A stretch of 64,000 nucleotides of DNA from Acorus gramineus (GCA_030737835.1 JAUJYN010000025.1:1054001-1118000); one strand, 5' to 3'; shown: positions 10,145 to 22,633, numbered from the stretch's first letter. The notes: a model not told the origin generated them from the sequence alone. Program-made: numbers and translations.

Positions 10145-11101
10145 AGGTGCTCAAGGAGCAGTTGGAGGAGTTGCTGGAGAAGGGCTTCGCACGTCCGAGT
10201 GTTTCTCCGTGGGGAGCCCCTGTCCTGTTCGTCCGGAAGAAGGACGGTTCGCTGCGGCTGTGTATTGATTACAGGCAGCTGAACAAGCGGACAGTGAAGA
10301 ACAAGTACCCGTTGCCGCGGATCGACGATCTGTTTGACCAGCTCCAGGGAGCGCGTGTCTTTTCCAAGATCGATCTCCGCTCGGGGTACTACCAGCTGAA
10401 GATCCGGGAGTCAGACATTCCGAAGACGGCCTTTCGCACCCGGTATGGGCACTACGAGTTCAGAGTACTGCCATTCGGGTTGACGAACGCGCCGGCGGCC
10501 TTCATGGATCTGATGAACCGGGTATTTCGGCCCTTCCTCGACTCCTTTGTGGTAGTATTCATCGATGACATATTGGTGTACTCGAGGAGTCTTGAGGAGC
10601 ACGCTCACCATCTTCGCACTGTCTTGGAGACTTTGGCCAGACATCAGTTGTTCGCCAAGTTCAGCAAGTGCGAGTTCTGGTTGGAGCGTATGGCCTTTCT
10701 GGGCCATGTGATTTCCGGTGAGGGCATATCTGTGGACCCGGAGAAGACGCTCGCCGTGTCGAATTGGCGTCGACCGTCGAACCCCACAGAGATTCGGAGC
10801 TTCTTGGGCTTGGCGGGTTATTACAGGAGGTTTGTCGAGGGTTTCTCGAAGATAGCCGTTCCTCTTACCCGCCTCACTCGGAAGGATGTTCGGTTCGAGT
10901 GGTCCCCTGCTTGCGAGGAGAGCTTCCAGGAGCTGAAGCGAAGGCTCACCTCAGCGCCAGTTCTTACCCTTCCGTCTGGGAGTGGTGGGTTCGCAGTTTA
11001 CACGAATGCATCGCAGTTGGGTGTGGGTTGCGTCCTGATGCAGCACGGTAAGGTTGTGGCTTACGCGTCTCGTCAGTTGAAGCCCCATGAGCAGAATTAC
11101 C
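10145..11101 (+). pseudogene. pol: Reverse transcriptase and RNase H N-terminal half
   Basis: RT motifs in order: [19 protein letters not shown], the [12 protein letters not shown] box and FIDDILVYS with the catalytic Asp pair at 10564-10569. Then comes NWRRPSNP and the RNase H start. The RNase H motif reads YTNAS, so the first catalytic Asp (YSDAS in the copy at 14841) is Asn here (11005-11007). This, plus a one-base loss near 11101 in a run of Cs, should abolish RNase H. RT copies element RNA into DNA and RNase H removes the template strand. RT itself is an uninterrupted frame from 10147 to 11142. Confidence 0.92.
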
Positions 11102-12893
11102 CACCCATGACTTGGAGTAGGCAGCGATCATCTTTGCGCTGAAGATGTGGAGGCATTACCTCTATGGAGAGGAGTTCGAGCTCTTTACTGATCATAAGAG
11201 CTTGACATATCTGCAGTCCCAGCCGGAGCTCAACATGCGTCAGAGACGTTGGGTCGAGTTCCTGACGGACTACGATTGTGACATCGCTTACCATCCGGGT
11301 AAGGCGAATGTCGTTGCAGATGCGCTCAGTAGACAGCCCTTGGGCATGGCCGCCCACATGGCTGTCCGTCGTTGGAGGCTTCTGGAGGAGGCCGCTTGCT
11401 GGATTTGCGTTCGAGAGACTCCTGCTGGTGGCTTTTTGGCCAGGCTGGTGGTGCAGCCAGTCCTTCTCGACGATATCCGCACGGCTCAGGCTCAGGATCC
11501 GCATTTTATAGTCCTCTCTGAAGGCGTCGCCCAGGGCGAGCGTCCGGACTACCAGATTCGCGCGGACGGGATCCTGCGGTTCAGAGGTCGAGTGTGCATT
11601 CCCGACGACGCAGAGCTGAAGCGGAAGATTCTGGACGAGGCCCATCGATCGAGGTACACAGTGCATCCGGGTGGCACGAAGATGTACAGGGGCCTTTGTC
11701 GTGGCTACTGGTGGCGCGGGATGAAGACGGATATTGCCCGTTTCGTTGCCCGGTGCCTAGTATGCCAGCAGGTGAAGTCAGAGCATCAGCGCCCTGCGGG
11801 GAAGCTGCAGTCCATTGAGATCCCTCAGTGGAAGTGGGAGCAGATCACCATGGACTTCGTCTCGGGTTTGCCGAGGTCACGTTCGGGTCGCGATGCCATC
11901 TGGGTGATCGTCGACCGGCTGACGAAGTCTGCTCATTTCCTCCCCATCCGACTCACCGATTCTCTGGACACCCTGGCGCAGTTATTTGTCTCCGAGATTG
12001 TCCGTCTCCATGGCACTCCAGTCAGCATCATTTCCGATCGAGACGCACGTTTTACTTCGAGGTTCTGGCGTAGCCTCCAGCACGCCCTTGGTACGAACCT
12101 CCATTTCAGTACAGCGTTTCATCCGCAGACGGACGGCCAGTCGGAGAGGACGATCCAGACTCTTGAGGACATGCTGCGAGCCTGTGTTCTCGATTTTGGG
12201 GGCAGTTGGGAGAGGCATCTTCCGTTGGTGGAGTTTGCCTACAACAACAGCTACCACTCGAGCATCCGGATGGCTCCTTACAAGGCGCTCTATGGCCGCA
12301 GCTGCAGGTCCCCCTTGTGTTGGGACGAGGTCGGAGAGCGCCAGTTGGAGGGACCAGAGATTGTTCACCAGACCTCAGAGATGGTGAAGACGATTCGCGA
12401 GCGTATCCGAGTCGCTCAGAGTCGTCAGAAGTGCTACGCCGACCGTCGTCGCCGTGAACTCGCCTTCAAGGTTGGTGACCATGTCTTCTTGAAGGTGTCC
12501 CCGATGAAGGGCATCTTCCGTTTCGGTGTGCGGGGCAAGCTGAGTCCGCGTTTCATTGGGCCGTTCCTCATCCTCGAGCGAGTTGGAGAGGTGGCCTATC
12601 GCATAGCTCTGCCCCCACAGTTGGCTCAGGCCCATGACGTCTTCCATGTCTCGCAGCTGAGGCGCTATGTCCACGATCCTGCTCACGTCATTCCGTTCGA
12701 GCCGCTCGTCTTCGAGCCGGACTTGTCTTTCGTGGAGCAGCTGATTGAGATCCTGGACCACCGCGAGAAGAGGCTCCGCACCAAGACCGTCCAGCTGGTC
12801 AAGGTGCGATGGCAGCACCGTTCCGGTGCCGAGGCCACTTGGGAGCTCGAGGACGCCATGCGTGACGCGTATCCGCATCTTTTCCCTTCTTAG
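11102..12893 (+). CDS. pol: RNase H C-terminal part, integrase and chromodomain (long open frame, part of broken pol)
   Basis: Open from 11145 to the stop at 12891-12893 (582 codons). Order: RNase H end ([17 protein letters not shown]), integrase HHCC zinc finger ([19 protein letters not shown]; about residues 168-215), DDE catalytic core (first Asp at 11913-11915 in [12 protein letters not shown], second in IISDRDARF, Glu in the [13 protein letters not shown] region), a GPF/Y-type C-terminal module ([18 protein letters not shown]), and a C-terminal chromodomain ([15 protein letters not shown] to TWELEDAMR). The chromodomain places it among chromoviruses; the long LTRs and motif style suggest the Tekay/Del group. 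Integrase inserts element DNA, and chromodomains are known to steer this to heterochromatin. The apparent Met at 11145 is internal to RNase H, not a real start. Confidence 0.93.
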
Positions 12894-12928
12894 ATGTTCT
12901 TGTATTTATTTTGAGGACAAAATTTCCT

Positions 12929-12941
12929 AAGGGGGGGAGAA
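12929..12941 (+). other. Polypurine tract
   Basis: AAGGGGGGGAGAA immediately before the LTR start TGTTATATATG; primes plus-strand DNA synthesis in LTR elements. Confidence 0.9.
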
Positions 12942-13905
12942 TGTTATATATGTGTCACTTTTTGGCCTGCTGGTAACCATTGGAGCATTTTGGCAGTTTT
13001 TGAGTTTTTTTCGTTTTTCAATCGGAACCGCAAAATTTTGGACTGTTAGCTATCGTCTTGTGTTTGAGGACTCCGATTGAAAATCTAACTGCATATTATG
13101 TGTCCTGGTGCCATTCTAAGCCACTCATGAAATTTTCATCGAATTCCGGTACGTTTCAGAATTTCACAGTTCCGGGGCGTATCCGGGTTTTGACCGAGCG
13201 AGAAGTCATTGGGAGAGTTGACTCGGTCAAAGTGGGCCCATGACTTGGTCAACCCTTTTTGTCTTTTTGTGTGGTTAGGTTGACCCAAGTCAAATCCCAC
13301 TTAAAAACCCCCTTAACCTAATTAATCAAGCCTTAACCCTAGGTTAAGGCTAACTTAAGTATGTTGACTTATTTAAAGTGGGTAAAAGTTGCCCTACACT
13401 ATTCATCATCTTCTCAAATAGATTTTCTCTCTCCCCCTCTCTCTTTTTCTTAGATTTGAGCCACCTAGAGTGCTTGGACCTTAAAACTCAAAGCATAGAA
13501 AGGTTAGATCCGGTCCCGATCTATCTACCGGTAGTTTCAGATTCGAATTCCGAGGTGTTTAGCCCCCTCTTACCCCATCTCTTCTCCTCAGATTTCGGCC
13601 CTTCCTTGGCTAGGAGGAGATCTTGGTGGTGGAAGGCTTTGGGGAGGCATTTCGGTGCAAGAAGAGCTTCCGGTTCTCTTCCTTTCCTCTCCTTCCTTTG
13701 GGTAAGCTCTCTTTCCTTCCTTTTCTTGCTTAGATGCTTGTTAGGAGGGTGGGTTTGGGTGTTGGTGGCTGTGGGGGGTGATTGGTGGCTGTTGGAGGCC
13801 ATTGGTGGCCGGATAGAGGAGGTAGGGTGGCTCGGGCAGGGTGGTTGGTTGTCCCGGGCAGGTTGGCAGCACAGGCGTAGCAGGCGGAGCAGCTGGCAGG
13901 GTGCG
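12942..13905 (+). repeat. Partial family-A LTR (5' 964 bp only)
   Basis: Begins TGTTATATATGTGTCAC right after the polypurine tract and follows the first LTR to about its position 964, the start of the CpG-rich tract. There it is cut and joined at a GCGAG microhomology to pol sequence. U3 with W-boxes (13187-13295) and exon 13595-13705 with a GTAAGC donor are present. Confidence 0.92.
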
Positions 13906-16711
13906 AGTTTGAGATTAATCTAATTCCGGGGACCGAGCCAATTTTGAGAGCTCCGTACCGGATGGCCCCAGCAGAGCTGAAGGTGCTCAAGGAGCAGCTG
14001 GAGGAGTTGCTCGAGAAGGGCTTCGCACGTCCGAGTGTTTCTCCGTGGGGAGCCCCTGTTTTGTTCGTTTGGAAGAAGGACGGTTCGCTGCGTCTTTGTA
14101 TTGATTACAGGCAGCTGAACAAGCGGACCGTGAAGAACAAGTACCCCTTGCCACGGATTGACGATCTGTTTGACCAGCTCCAGGGAGCGCGTGTCTTTTC
14201 TAAGATCGATCTCCGTTCGGGCTACTATCAGCTGAAGATCCGGGAGTCGGATATTCCGAAGACGGCCTTTCGTACCCGTTATGGGCACTACGAGTTCCGA
14301 GTACTGCCGTTTGGGTTGACGAATGCGCCGGCAGCCTTCATGGATCTGATGAACCAGGTGTTTCGGCCCTTCCTCGACTCCTTCGTAGTAGTCTTCATCG
14401 ATGACATTTTGGTGTACTCGAGGAGTCTTGAGGAGCACGCTGACTATCTCCGCACTATCTTGGAGACTTTGGCCCGACATCAGTTGTTCGCCAAGTTCAG
14501 TAAGTGCGAGTTTTGGTTGGAGCGTATGGCCTTTCTAGGCCACGTGATTTCCGGCGAGGGTATATCTGTGGACCCGGACAAGACGCTCGCCGTGTCGAAT
14601 TGGCGGCGACCGTCGAACCCCACCGAGATTCGGAGCTTCCTGGGTTTGGCGGGTTATTATCGGAGGTTTGTCGAGGGTTTCTCGAAGATAGCTGTTCCTC
14701 TGACCCGCCTCACTCGGAAGGATGTCCAGTTCGAGTGGTCCCCATCTTGCGAGGAGAGCTTCCTGGAGTTGAAGCGAAGACTCACCTCAGCGCCAGTTCT
14801 TACCATTCCGTCTGGGAGTGGTGGATTCGCAGTCTACTCCGATGCATCGCGGCTGGGTTTGGGTTGCGTCCTGATGCAGTACGGTAAGGTTGTGGCTTAC
14901 GCGTCGCGTCAGTTGAAGCCCCATGAGCAGAATTACCCCACCCACGATTTGGAGTTAGCAGCGATCATCTTTGCGCTGAAGATGTGGAGGCACTACCTCT
15001 ATGGCGAGGAGTTCGAGCTCTTCACCGATCACAAGAGCCTGACTTACTTGCAGTCCCAGCCGGAGCTCAACATGCGTCAGAGACGTTGGGTCGAGTTCCT
15101 GAAGGACTATGACTGTGACATCGCTTACCATCCGGGTAAGGCGAATGTCGTGGCCGATGCTCTCAGCAGGCAGCCCTTGGGCATGGCCGCCCACTTGGCT
15201 GTACGTCGTTGGAGGCTTCTGGAGGAGGCCGCTTGCTGGATCAGCGTTCGAGAGACACCTGCGGGTGGCTTTTTGGCCAGGCTAGTGGTGCAGCCCGTTC
15301 TTCTCGACGAGATCCGCACGGCTCAGGGGCAGGATCCTCACTTTCTAGTCCTCTCCGAAGGCGAACCCGGGGCGAGCGTCCGGACTACCAGATTCGCGAG
15401 GACGGAATCCTGCGGTTCAGAGGTCGAGTATGCATTCCTGACGACGCAGAGTTGAAGCAGAAGATCTTGGACGAGGCCCATCGTTCGAGGTACACAGTGC
15501 ATCCTGGTGGCACGAAGATGTACAGGGGCCTTCGTCGTGGCTACTGGTGGCGCGGGATGAAGGCGGATATTGGCCGCTTTGTTGCCCGTTGCTTGGTATG
15601 CCAGCAGGTGAAGTCGGAACATCAGCGTCCTGCGGGGAAGCTGCAGTCCATTGAGATTCCTCAGTGGAAGTGGGAGCAGATCACCATGGACTTCGTTTCG
15701 GGTTTGCCGAGGTCACGTTCGGGTCGCGATGCCATCTGGGTAATCGTCGACCGACTGACTAAGTCCGCTCATTTCCTCCCCATTCGACTCACCGATTCTC
15801 TGGACACCCTGGCACAGTTGTTTGTCTCCGAGATTGTTCGTCTCCATGGCACTCCCGTCAGCATCATTTCTGATAGAGACGCGAGGTTTACTTCGAGGTT
15901 CTGGCGTAGCCTTCAGCACGCCCTTGGTACGAACCTCCACTTCAGTACAGCGTTTCATCCGCAGACGGACGGCCAGTCGGAGAGGACGATTCAGACCCTG
16001 GAGGACATGCTGCGAGCTTGCGTTCTCGACTTTGGGGGCAGTTGGGAGAGGCATCTCCCGTTGGTGGAGTTCGCCTACAACAACAGCTACCACTCGAGTA
16101 TTCGGATGGCACCATATGAAGCGCTCTATGGCCGCAGCTGCAGGTCCCCCTTGTGTTGGGACGAGGTCGGAGAGCGCCAGTTGGAGGGACCAGAGATCAT
16201 CCACCAGACCTCAGAGATGGTCAAGACGATTCGTGAGCGTATCCGAGTCGCTCAGAGCCGTCAGAAGAGCTACGCCGATCGTCGTCGAGGTTGGTGACCA
16301 TGTGTTCCTGAAGGTGTCCCCGACGAAGGGCATCTTCCGTTTCGGTGTGCGGGGCAAGCTGAGTCCGCGTTACATTGGGCCGTTTCTCATCCTTGAGCGG
16401 ATTGGAGAGGTGGCCTATCGCATAGCCCTGCCCCCACAGTTGGCTCAAGCCCATGACGTCTTCCATGTCTCGCAGCTGAGGCGTTACGTCCACGATCCTG
16501 CTCACGTTATTCCGTTCGAGCCGCTCGTCTTCGAGCCGGACTTGTCATTCGTGGAGCAGCCGATCGAGATCCTGGACCGACGCGAGAAGAGGCTCCGCAC
16601 CAAGACCGTCCAGCTGGTTAAGGTGCGATGGCAGCACCGTTCTGGTGCCGAGGCCACTTGGGAGCGCGAGGACGCCATGCGTGGCGCATATCCACATCTT
16701 TTCCCTTCCTA
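13906..16711 (+). pseudogene. pol: Second pol segment: RT, RNase H, integrase, chromodomain
   Basis: Starts inside the protease-RT linker (homologous to 10066) and covers everything to the pol stop. RT frame is open 13944-15455 with [19 protein letters not shown] and FIDDILVYS (Asp pair 14400-14405). RNase H has the intact YSDAS motif (Asp 14841-14843). Frameshifts: one base lost near 15365, between RNase H and integrase (compare GTCGCCCAGGGCGAG at 11527), and a net 17-base loss near 16288 after the integrase core (compare 12446-12480). The integrase core keeps [21 protein letters not shown] and the Glu region. Chromodomain ends [18 protein letters not shown] at 16711. gag and protease are absent because a family-A LTR fragment is fused upstream. 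RT is the best preserved in the window, but no start codon or gag is attached. Confidence 0.93.
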
Positions 16712-16747
16712 GATGTTTTTGTATTAATTTTGTGGACAAAATTTCCT

Positions 16748-16760
16748 AAGGGGGGAAGAA
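16748..16760 (+). other. Polypurine tract
   Basis: AAGGGGGGAAGAA immediately before an LTR start (TGTTATGCCTGTGTC). Confidence 0.9.
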
Positions 16761-19385
16761 TGTTATGCCTGTGTCATTTGGAGCGCTCTGATTGAAAATT
16801 TGGCTACATAATTTTTCTCCTCGAAGTTATGTATTTCCAATTTGGTATTTGGATTTGATTTTGTTAAAATCCAAGATGAAGAGGTTTAAATATGATTTTA
16901 TTATGAGATGCTCAGTTTCGAGTTAGCTTTCAGAAAAAAGTGGAATTAGATCAACTGGATTTCCTGTAGTAAAAGTTATGGGTATTTTTCCAAGTATACC
17001 CCGGGGATGAAAAATTCTGGCAGCAGCCCTGTTCAATGTTTAGCTCACATTTCGGAATAGCTGGAGGGATTATTTGATCGTGGCATAAACATGAAAGTTG
17101 TAGATAATCTTCTTGGCTTTCCAACGGACTTTGAATTGTGCAATTCGGAGCTATATTGAGGAAGTTATGGCTGTTATAGTGAAGCATGCTCAGAATTTCT
17201 AGTCAAGGATAAATAGGTCATTTCTATCCCTCCTTTAGATATTTATGTGCCAAAATATCTCTCCCTCTCTCTCTCCCACTCACACGTCTACACTTTCTTG
17301 GCTCTCTCTTCTCTTTCCCCCCCCCCCCAAGTGTTTGTATTATCTCCTCAAAGAGAAGAGAAGGAGAAGGTGCAAGTGCAAGTCTAGGGTTGTGTAAGTG
17401 TTGTTGTTGTTGTTGATCTCCTCTCTCTCAAGTTCCCTTTCATGAACTTTTCCCCCTGATTTGCAGCCAAAGGAGGGCTGAGGAGGTGGTGGTGGTTGAG
17501 GTGGTCGCGGGTGCGTCGAGGGCCCCCGAACCTCCCCCTTTCATTTCCCCTCCCAAGGTGAGCCTTTCCCCTTCTTTTCTTGGTTTTTATGGCTTAGGGA
17601 TGGTTGGGGAGGTCATGCATGTTGGGTAGATGTGTTAGAATGTGTGTGAGGGGTTGGGGAGGGTTAAAAAGGGGTTAGGGAAGAGTGGGCGCGCGTTGGG
17701 GGCTGTCTGCGCGCGTGCGCGCGCAGGCGCGCGCGCAGGAGGGCGCTGGCAGGCGCAGGCGGGCGTTCAGACACGCGTGGGTGCGCAGGCGCTGGCACGA
17801 GCGGGGGTGCGCGCGGTGAGTGCACGCGAGTGCGCGCGCGCGTGCGCGGGGCAGTGCGCCTGGGCATGTGCCTGGCCATGCGGCTGGGCACCAGTGCGCG
17901 CGCGCGTGTGCGTGCGCGTGCGGGGGGCCATGCGTGTGGCTGCCCGAGGGTTCGGGTGGGTGTCGGGGCACTCGGACTCGCGTGCGTACGTGCGTGCTCG
18001 CATGCGTGCGAGTCCGTATGCATGCTTGTCCGAGTATTTGGTATTTCTAGTAAATTTCATGTATATTTGTGTAGTTTACTCACCATATTGAATGCCCATG
18101 TCTTGCAGATCTTGGCGAACGGTCACGCAACGACCGGGTTGCGGTGAGTGGGTCAATCCAACCCAGTAGGGAGGCGTTCGATGCACGTAGGCGTGCATTG
18201 CCCTCCCCTGGGGCACCATAATTGCATATTAACTTGTGTCAATGAAAAACTATGTTAATGCATGTTTTACTATGATGTAACCATGCCATATTAGACATTT
18301 TATGCTAGGGATATACATCCGTGTATCATGTATAGCGGCCCATACATGTCTAGACACCATGTCCCATTCTTGAAAAGCCTTGATCTAAGCATGTTTCCCA
18401 TTTAGTTTAATTTAATTAAATCAAAATGAGATTATGTTGGTATAAGCATGCCTTAGAAAATATTATAACCTTGTTATTATAATATATGTTTCCCCGCATC
18501 TCAGTTATGCGCCCTGGAGGAATTCTTTAGAATTCATGACATTAGTAGTGTTAGAAATCGTTGTCGACGGATCCAAGAGGATCGTATCCATGTGAGTAGG
18601 CTGTTTTCTCCCCTTCGTTGGATCCGAGTAGGGACTCCCCGGCGTTGGGAAAGCTGACCTGAAAGAGGGCTCCCATCTGTAGGTACCACCGACGTGTTCG
18701 GAGGGTACTGATCGTGGGAGTATACCAGGTAGAGGCTACGCGAGGGAGAGGCTACTGGTGGACCAAGGGTGGAGAGCAGTCTAGTCTGTCCCAAAAGGCC
18801 CATGTCACCCCTTAAAGGGTGAGGGTGAGGGTGGGGTGGGTCGGCGATGTTACGACCCACTAGCTTGTACAGTTCCTCCCGTTTAGGGACTTTAATTATT
18901 ATAAGGTTAATATGAGTTGTGTTGCATAGATTGTGCCATTCACTGAGCGTGTGGCTCACCCCTCGCATATTCTTTTCCTCCAGTTGTTACTGAGTCGGAT
19001 CTAAAGGAGGAGCTCCCCGAGGCATCACATCAGTAGCGGAGCAGCGTTCACGTTTTGGGTTCTACGAGTGAGAGGCCATCAGCATCCCCTTCTTTGCTTG
19101 TATGTATTGTTATCCGTGCTTGGGCACAACACTTGTATATGGATGTCTTTGTTTATATTGGCTCTCACAGGACAGTTGATTATGTATTCTGATCTGTAAT
19201 ATGTCTTTGAATTACAGACTCAGTCGTTTAAGCTTCCGCTATATGTATATATATTATGTCAGCTACATTATTGATTGTGTTGTCATTTTTGATGTTGTTT
19301 AGAGTCTTTTATTGATCTCCTGTATGGACTGCTGATATTATATATATTTGCCACGTATCGGGGACGGCCGCCCTGGGGCGTGACA
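16761..19385 (+). repeat. Chimeric LTR: family-B 5' half, family-A 3' half (2625 bp)
   Basis: Starts TGTTATGCCTGTGTCATTTGGAGC, a family-B U3 like that of Element II (minus strand, ending 56342), and follows B through exon/donor (CCCAAGGTGAGC, 17560) into the CpG-rich tract (17690-17945). After the tract it follows the short family-A form also seen in the solo LTRs ending 43849 and 59398 (ATCTTGGCGAACGG mini-exon, GATGCACGTAGGCGTGCATT box at 18180). Ends GGGGCGTGACA. A strong G-quadruplex-type tract is at 18817-18840. Directly abuts another LTR fragment with no spacer. Confidence 0.87.
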
Positions 19386-19550
19386 GTGGTGGTGGTGGTT
19401 GAGGTGGTCGCGGGTGCATCGAGGGCCCCCGAATCTCCCCCTTTCATTCCCCCTCCCAAGGTGAGCTCTTCCCCTTCTTTTCTTGGTTTTTCATGGCTTA
19501 GGGGGTTGTAGGGAAGTCATGCATGGTAGCTAATTGGTTTAGGGTGAGTG
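19386..19550 (+). repeat. Partial family-B LTR, left piece
   Basis: Begins GTGGTGGTGGTTGAGGTGG, equal to about 17490 of the preceding LTR, joined directly to that LTR's last base. It is one LTR with the piece at 22634-25482, split by a solo LTR. The 5' third of this LTR is absent. Confidence 0.85.
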
Positions 19551-22500
19551 AGAAGTGTTATATATGTGTGTCACTTTTAGTCTTCTGGTAACCGTTGGAA
19601 CATTCTGGCAGTTTTTTTTTTTTTTTTTTTTTCGTTTTTCGATCGGAACCGTTAAAATTTTGGGCTGTTAGCTATCGCCCTGAGATTGAGGGCTCCGATT
19701 GAAAATGTAACTGCATATTATGTGTCTTGGTGCCATTCCAAGCCACTCACGAAAATGTCATCAAATTCTGGTATGTTTCAGAATTTCACAGTTTCGGGGT
19801 GTATCCGGGTTTTGACTGAGCGAGAAGTCATTGGGAGAGTTGACTCGGTCAAAGTGGGCCCATGACTTGGTCAACCCTTTTTGTCTTTTTGTGTGGTTGG
19901 GTTGACCCAAGTCAAATCCCACTTAAAGCCTCTCTTAGCCCTAATTAAGTTTGGTTAACCCTAATTAAGTTTGGTTAACCCTAATTAAGAGTGGTTTGAC
20001 TTATTTAAGTGGGTAGGAAAAGGTTGCCTAGCACTATTCATCATCTTCCCAAATGCATTTTCTCTCTCCCCCTCTCTCTTTTTCTTAGTTTTGAGCCACC
20101 TAGAGGGCTTAGAACTTAAAACTCAAAACATAGAAAGGATATATCCGGTCCCGATCTACACCCCGGTGTTTTCAGATTCAAATTCCGGCGTGTCTTGCCC
20201 TTTCTTCCGCCCTCTCTTCTCCTCAGATCTGAGCCCTTTCGGAGGGGGAGGAGGTCTTGGTGGTGGAGAGCTTTGGGGAAGCGTTTCGGTGCGCGGAGAG
20301 CAACCGAACTCCCCTTCCCTTCCTTTCCTTCCTTGGGTAAGGCTTTCTTTCCTTCATTTCTTGTTTAGATGCTTGATAGGATGATGTTTTTGAGTTGGGG
20401 TGGCTGTGGGTGGCCGTCGGTGGCGGTTGGAGGTGGTTGGAGGCCGTTGGTGGCCGGTGGGTGGTGGTAGGGTGGCTCGGGTGGGCTGGCAGGCTGTCCC
20501 GGGTAGGCTGGCAGGCAGGCAGTGCAGCAGGCGGAGCAGATGGCAGGGCGCGCGCGCGCGTGCGCTCGGGTGGAGCTGGGCGCTGGGCGCGGGTGCTGGG
20601 CGCTGGGCGCGGGTGGCGGGCGCAGTCGGGGGCGCAGTCGCGCGCGGGTGCGCGCGGGTGCTTGCGTGAGCAGGGGCGCGCGCAGGGCACCTAGGCACTA
20701 CGCCTGGGTGCAGGGCAGGGCGCCTGGGCGCGGAGCTGGGGACCAGTGCGTGCGCGTGCTGGGGCGCGCTGGGCTGGACGCGCGGTGCGCGCGGGCGCGC
20801 GCGAGCGTGCGGCAGTGCGTAGGGGCGTGCGGGCAGGCGCGCGGCAGTGCGCCGATGGTGCCGGGGTGCGTGCGTGCGTGCGCATTCGTGCGTGCGCGTG
20901 CGGGTGGCCGTGCGTATGGCTGCCCGGGGGTGCGGGAGTGAGTCGGGGTGCTCGGGCTAGCGTGCGTACGGGCCGTATGTATGCTTGTCCGAGTGTTGTG
21001 TTTTTTAATATATTTTTGGATTTAATTGTGTATTTTACTCACCGTATTAAATACCTGTCTTGCAGATCTTGAAGGACGGTCGCGCGACGACCCGGTTGTC
21101 GGTGAGTGGGACAACCCAACCCAGTAGGGAGGCGTTACACGCACTTGGGCGTGTACCGTCCTCCCCTGGGGCACCATAGTAAATATTAACCTGTTTAATA
21201 TGAAAATTATGTAAGCATGATAATCTGTAGTATGCATGCCACCCTAGATTTGTATGCTAGGGACTTATACCCTTAGGACCCGTATAAGAACCATGCACCC
21301 TGTTATCATGTTTCCATGCTAGGAAAGCCCCGACCGATGCATGTCCCTATTTAGTTTAATTCATTTAAATAAAATGCGAGCATGTGATTATTAGCCTGTC
21401 TTAGTGAATATTATAGGGGAGGGGCCTCGCGAGGACAGCGGTGAGACCCGAGCTAGGGTACTCCGTGTTCCTTGTTTGGTTGTCGGGATGTCCTATATCG
21501 GGACCTCACGCTGCCCTCCCAAGGATTCTTTCCCCGTTAATATTCCAATCTTTTTATTATTATAATGCATGTTTCCCCGCATCCTGGTTATGCGTCCTGT
21601 TGGAATTCTGAAGAATTCAAGGCATTAGAGTTGTAGAGATGTGTGGTCGGCGGATCCGAGTGGATCATATGCGTATGGATAGGCTATTCTGTTTCCCTTC
21701 GTTGGATCCGTGTAGAGACTGCCCCAGCGTTAGAAAGGCCGTCCCTTCCGAGGGCTCCCATCAGTAGGCGCCTCCCGATATTTGTGACGGACTGTGCTGA
21801 AGTGTGGGTGAAGGCCAAGCGGCCTACGGAGTGGAGGAGAGACTATCGGTGGACCAAGGGTGACCAACAGCCTAGTCAGTCCCAATATCCTATGTCACCC
21901 ATTGAGGGGTGAGGGTGAGGGTGTGGTGGGTTGGCGATGTAGCGACCCACTGGATTGTTAGTCCCAATATCCTATGTCACCTATTGAGGGGTGAGGGTGA
22001 GGGTGTATGATTGTGTATGGATGATTATCAGGCTAATAAGTCCCAATATCCTATGTCACCTATTGAGGGGTGAGGGTGAGGGTGTAGTGGGTTGGCGATA
22101 GCGACCCACTGGCCTGTATAGCTGTTGCCATTTTGTGGCTTTTAATAATAAGATCTGGTGGTTAATATATATTGTGATGCATGGGTTGTGCTGTTCACTG
22201 AGCATGTGGCTCACCCCTCGCATAATATTTTCTCCAGTGTCATCTGAGTCGGATCTGGAGGAGGAGCTCCCTGAGGGATTTCATCAGTAGCGGAGTAGCG
22301 CTACGTCCCGCAAGTATCAGAGGCTATCAGCATCCCTTTTGCTTGTATGTATTATATTCTGTGCTTGGGCACGCGTTTGTGTTGTATTTGGATGTCTTTG
22401 TATATATTGGCTCTCACTGGACAGTTGATTATGTATCGAGTCTGTAAAGTGTTGTTGATTTACAGATTCAGTCTTTTGCTTCCGCATTTGGTGTATATAT

Positions 22501-22633
22501 CATGTCAGCCCTGCTTTTATCTGTGTTGTCATTTTTAGTGTTGTGTGAGTATGTTATTGAACTCCTGTTTACTGATGTCATATATACACTTGCTGCGTCC
22601 CGGGGTCGGCCGGCACTGGGGCATGACAAGAAG
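19551..22633 (+). mobile_element. Solo LTR, family A (19556-22628), with 5-bp target duplication AGAAG
   Basis: TGTTATATATGTG...GGGGCATGACA, 3073 bp, flanked by AGAAG at 19551-19555 and 22629-22633. Removing the insert and one AGAAG restores the surrounding family-B LTR (GGGTGAGTGAGAAGTGTGGG). A solo LTR arises when two LTRs of one element recombine, losing the interior. Contains a run of about 21 T at 19612-19632, the CpG-rich tract at 20540-20930, the 36-nt mini-exon near 21068, three VNTR units at 21887-22090 and the last exon with TAG at 22235-22290. Confidence 0.96.

Noticed and set aside
11145-11147. Met codon as start of a separate integrase gene
   Set aside because: It lies within the RNase H domain, and the reading frame is part of a single pol in related elements.
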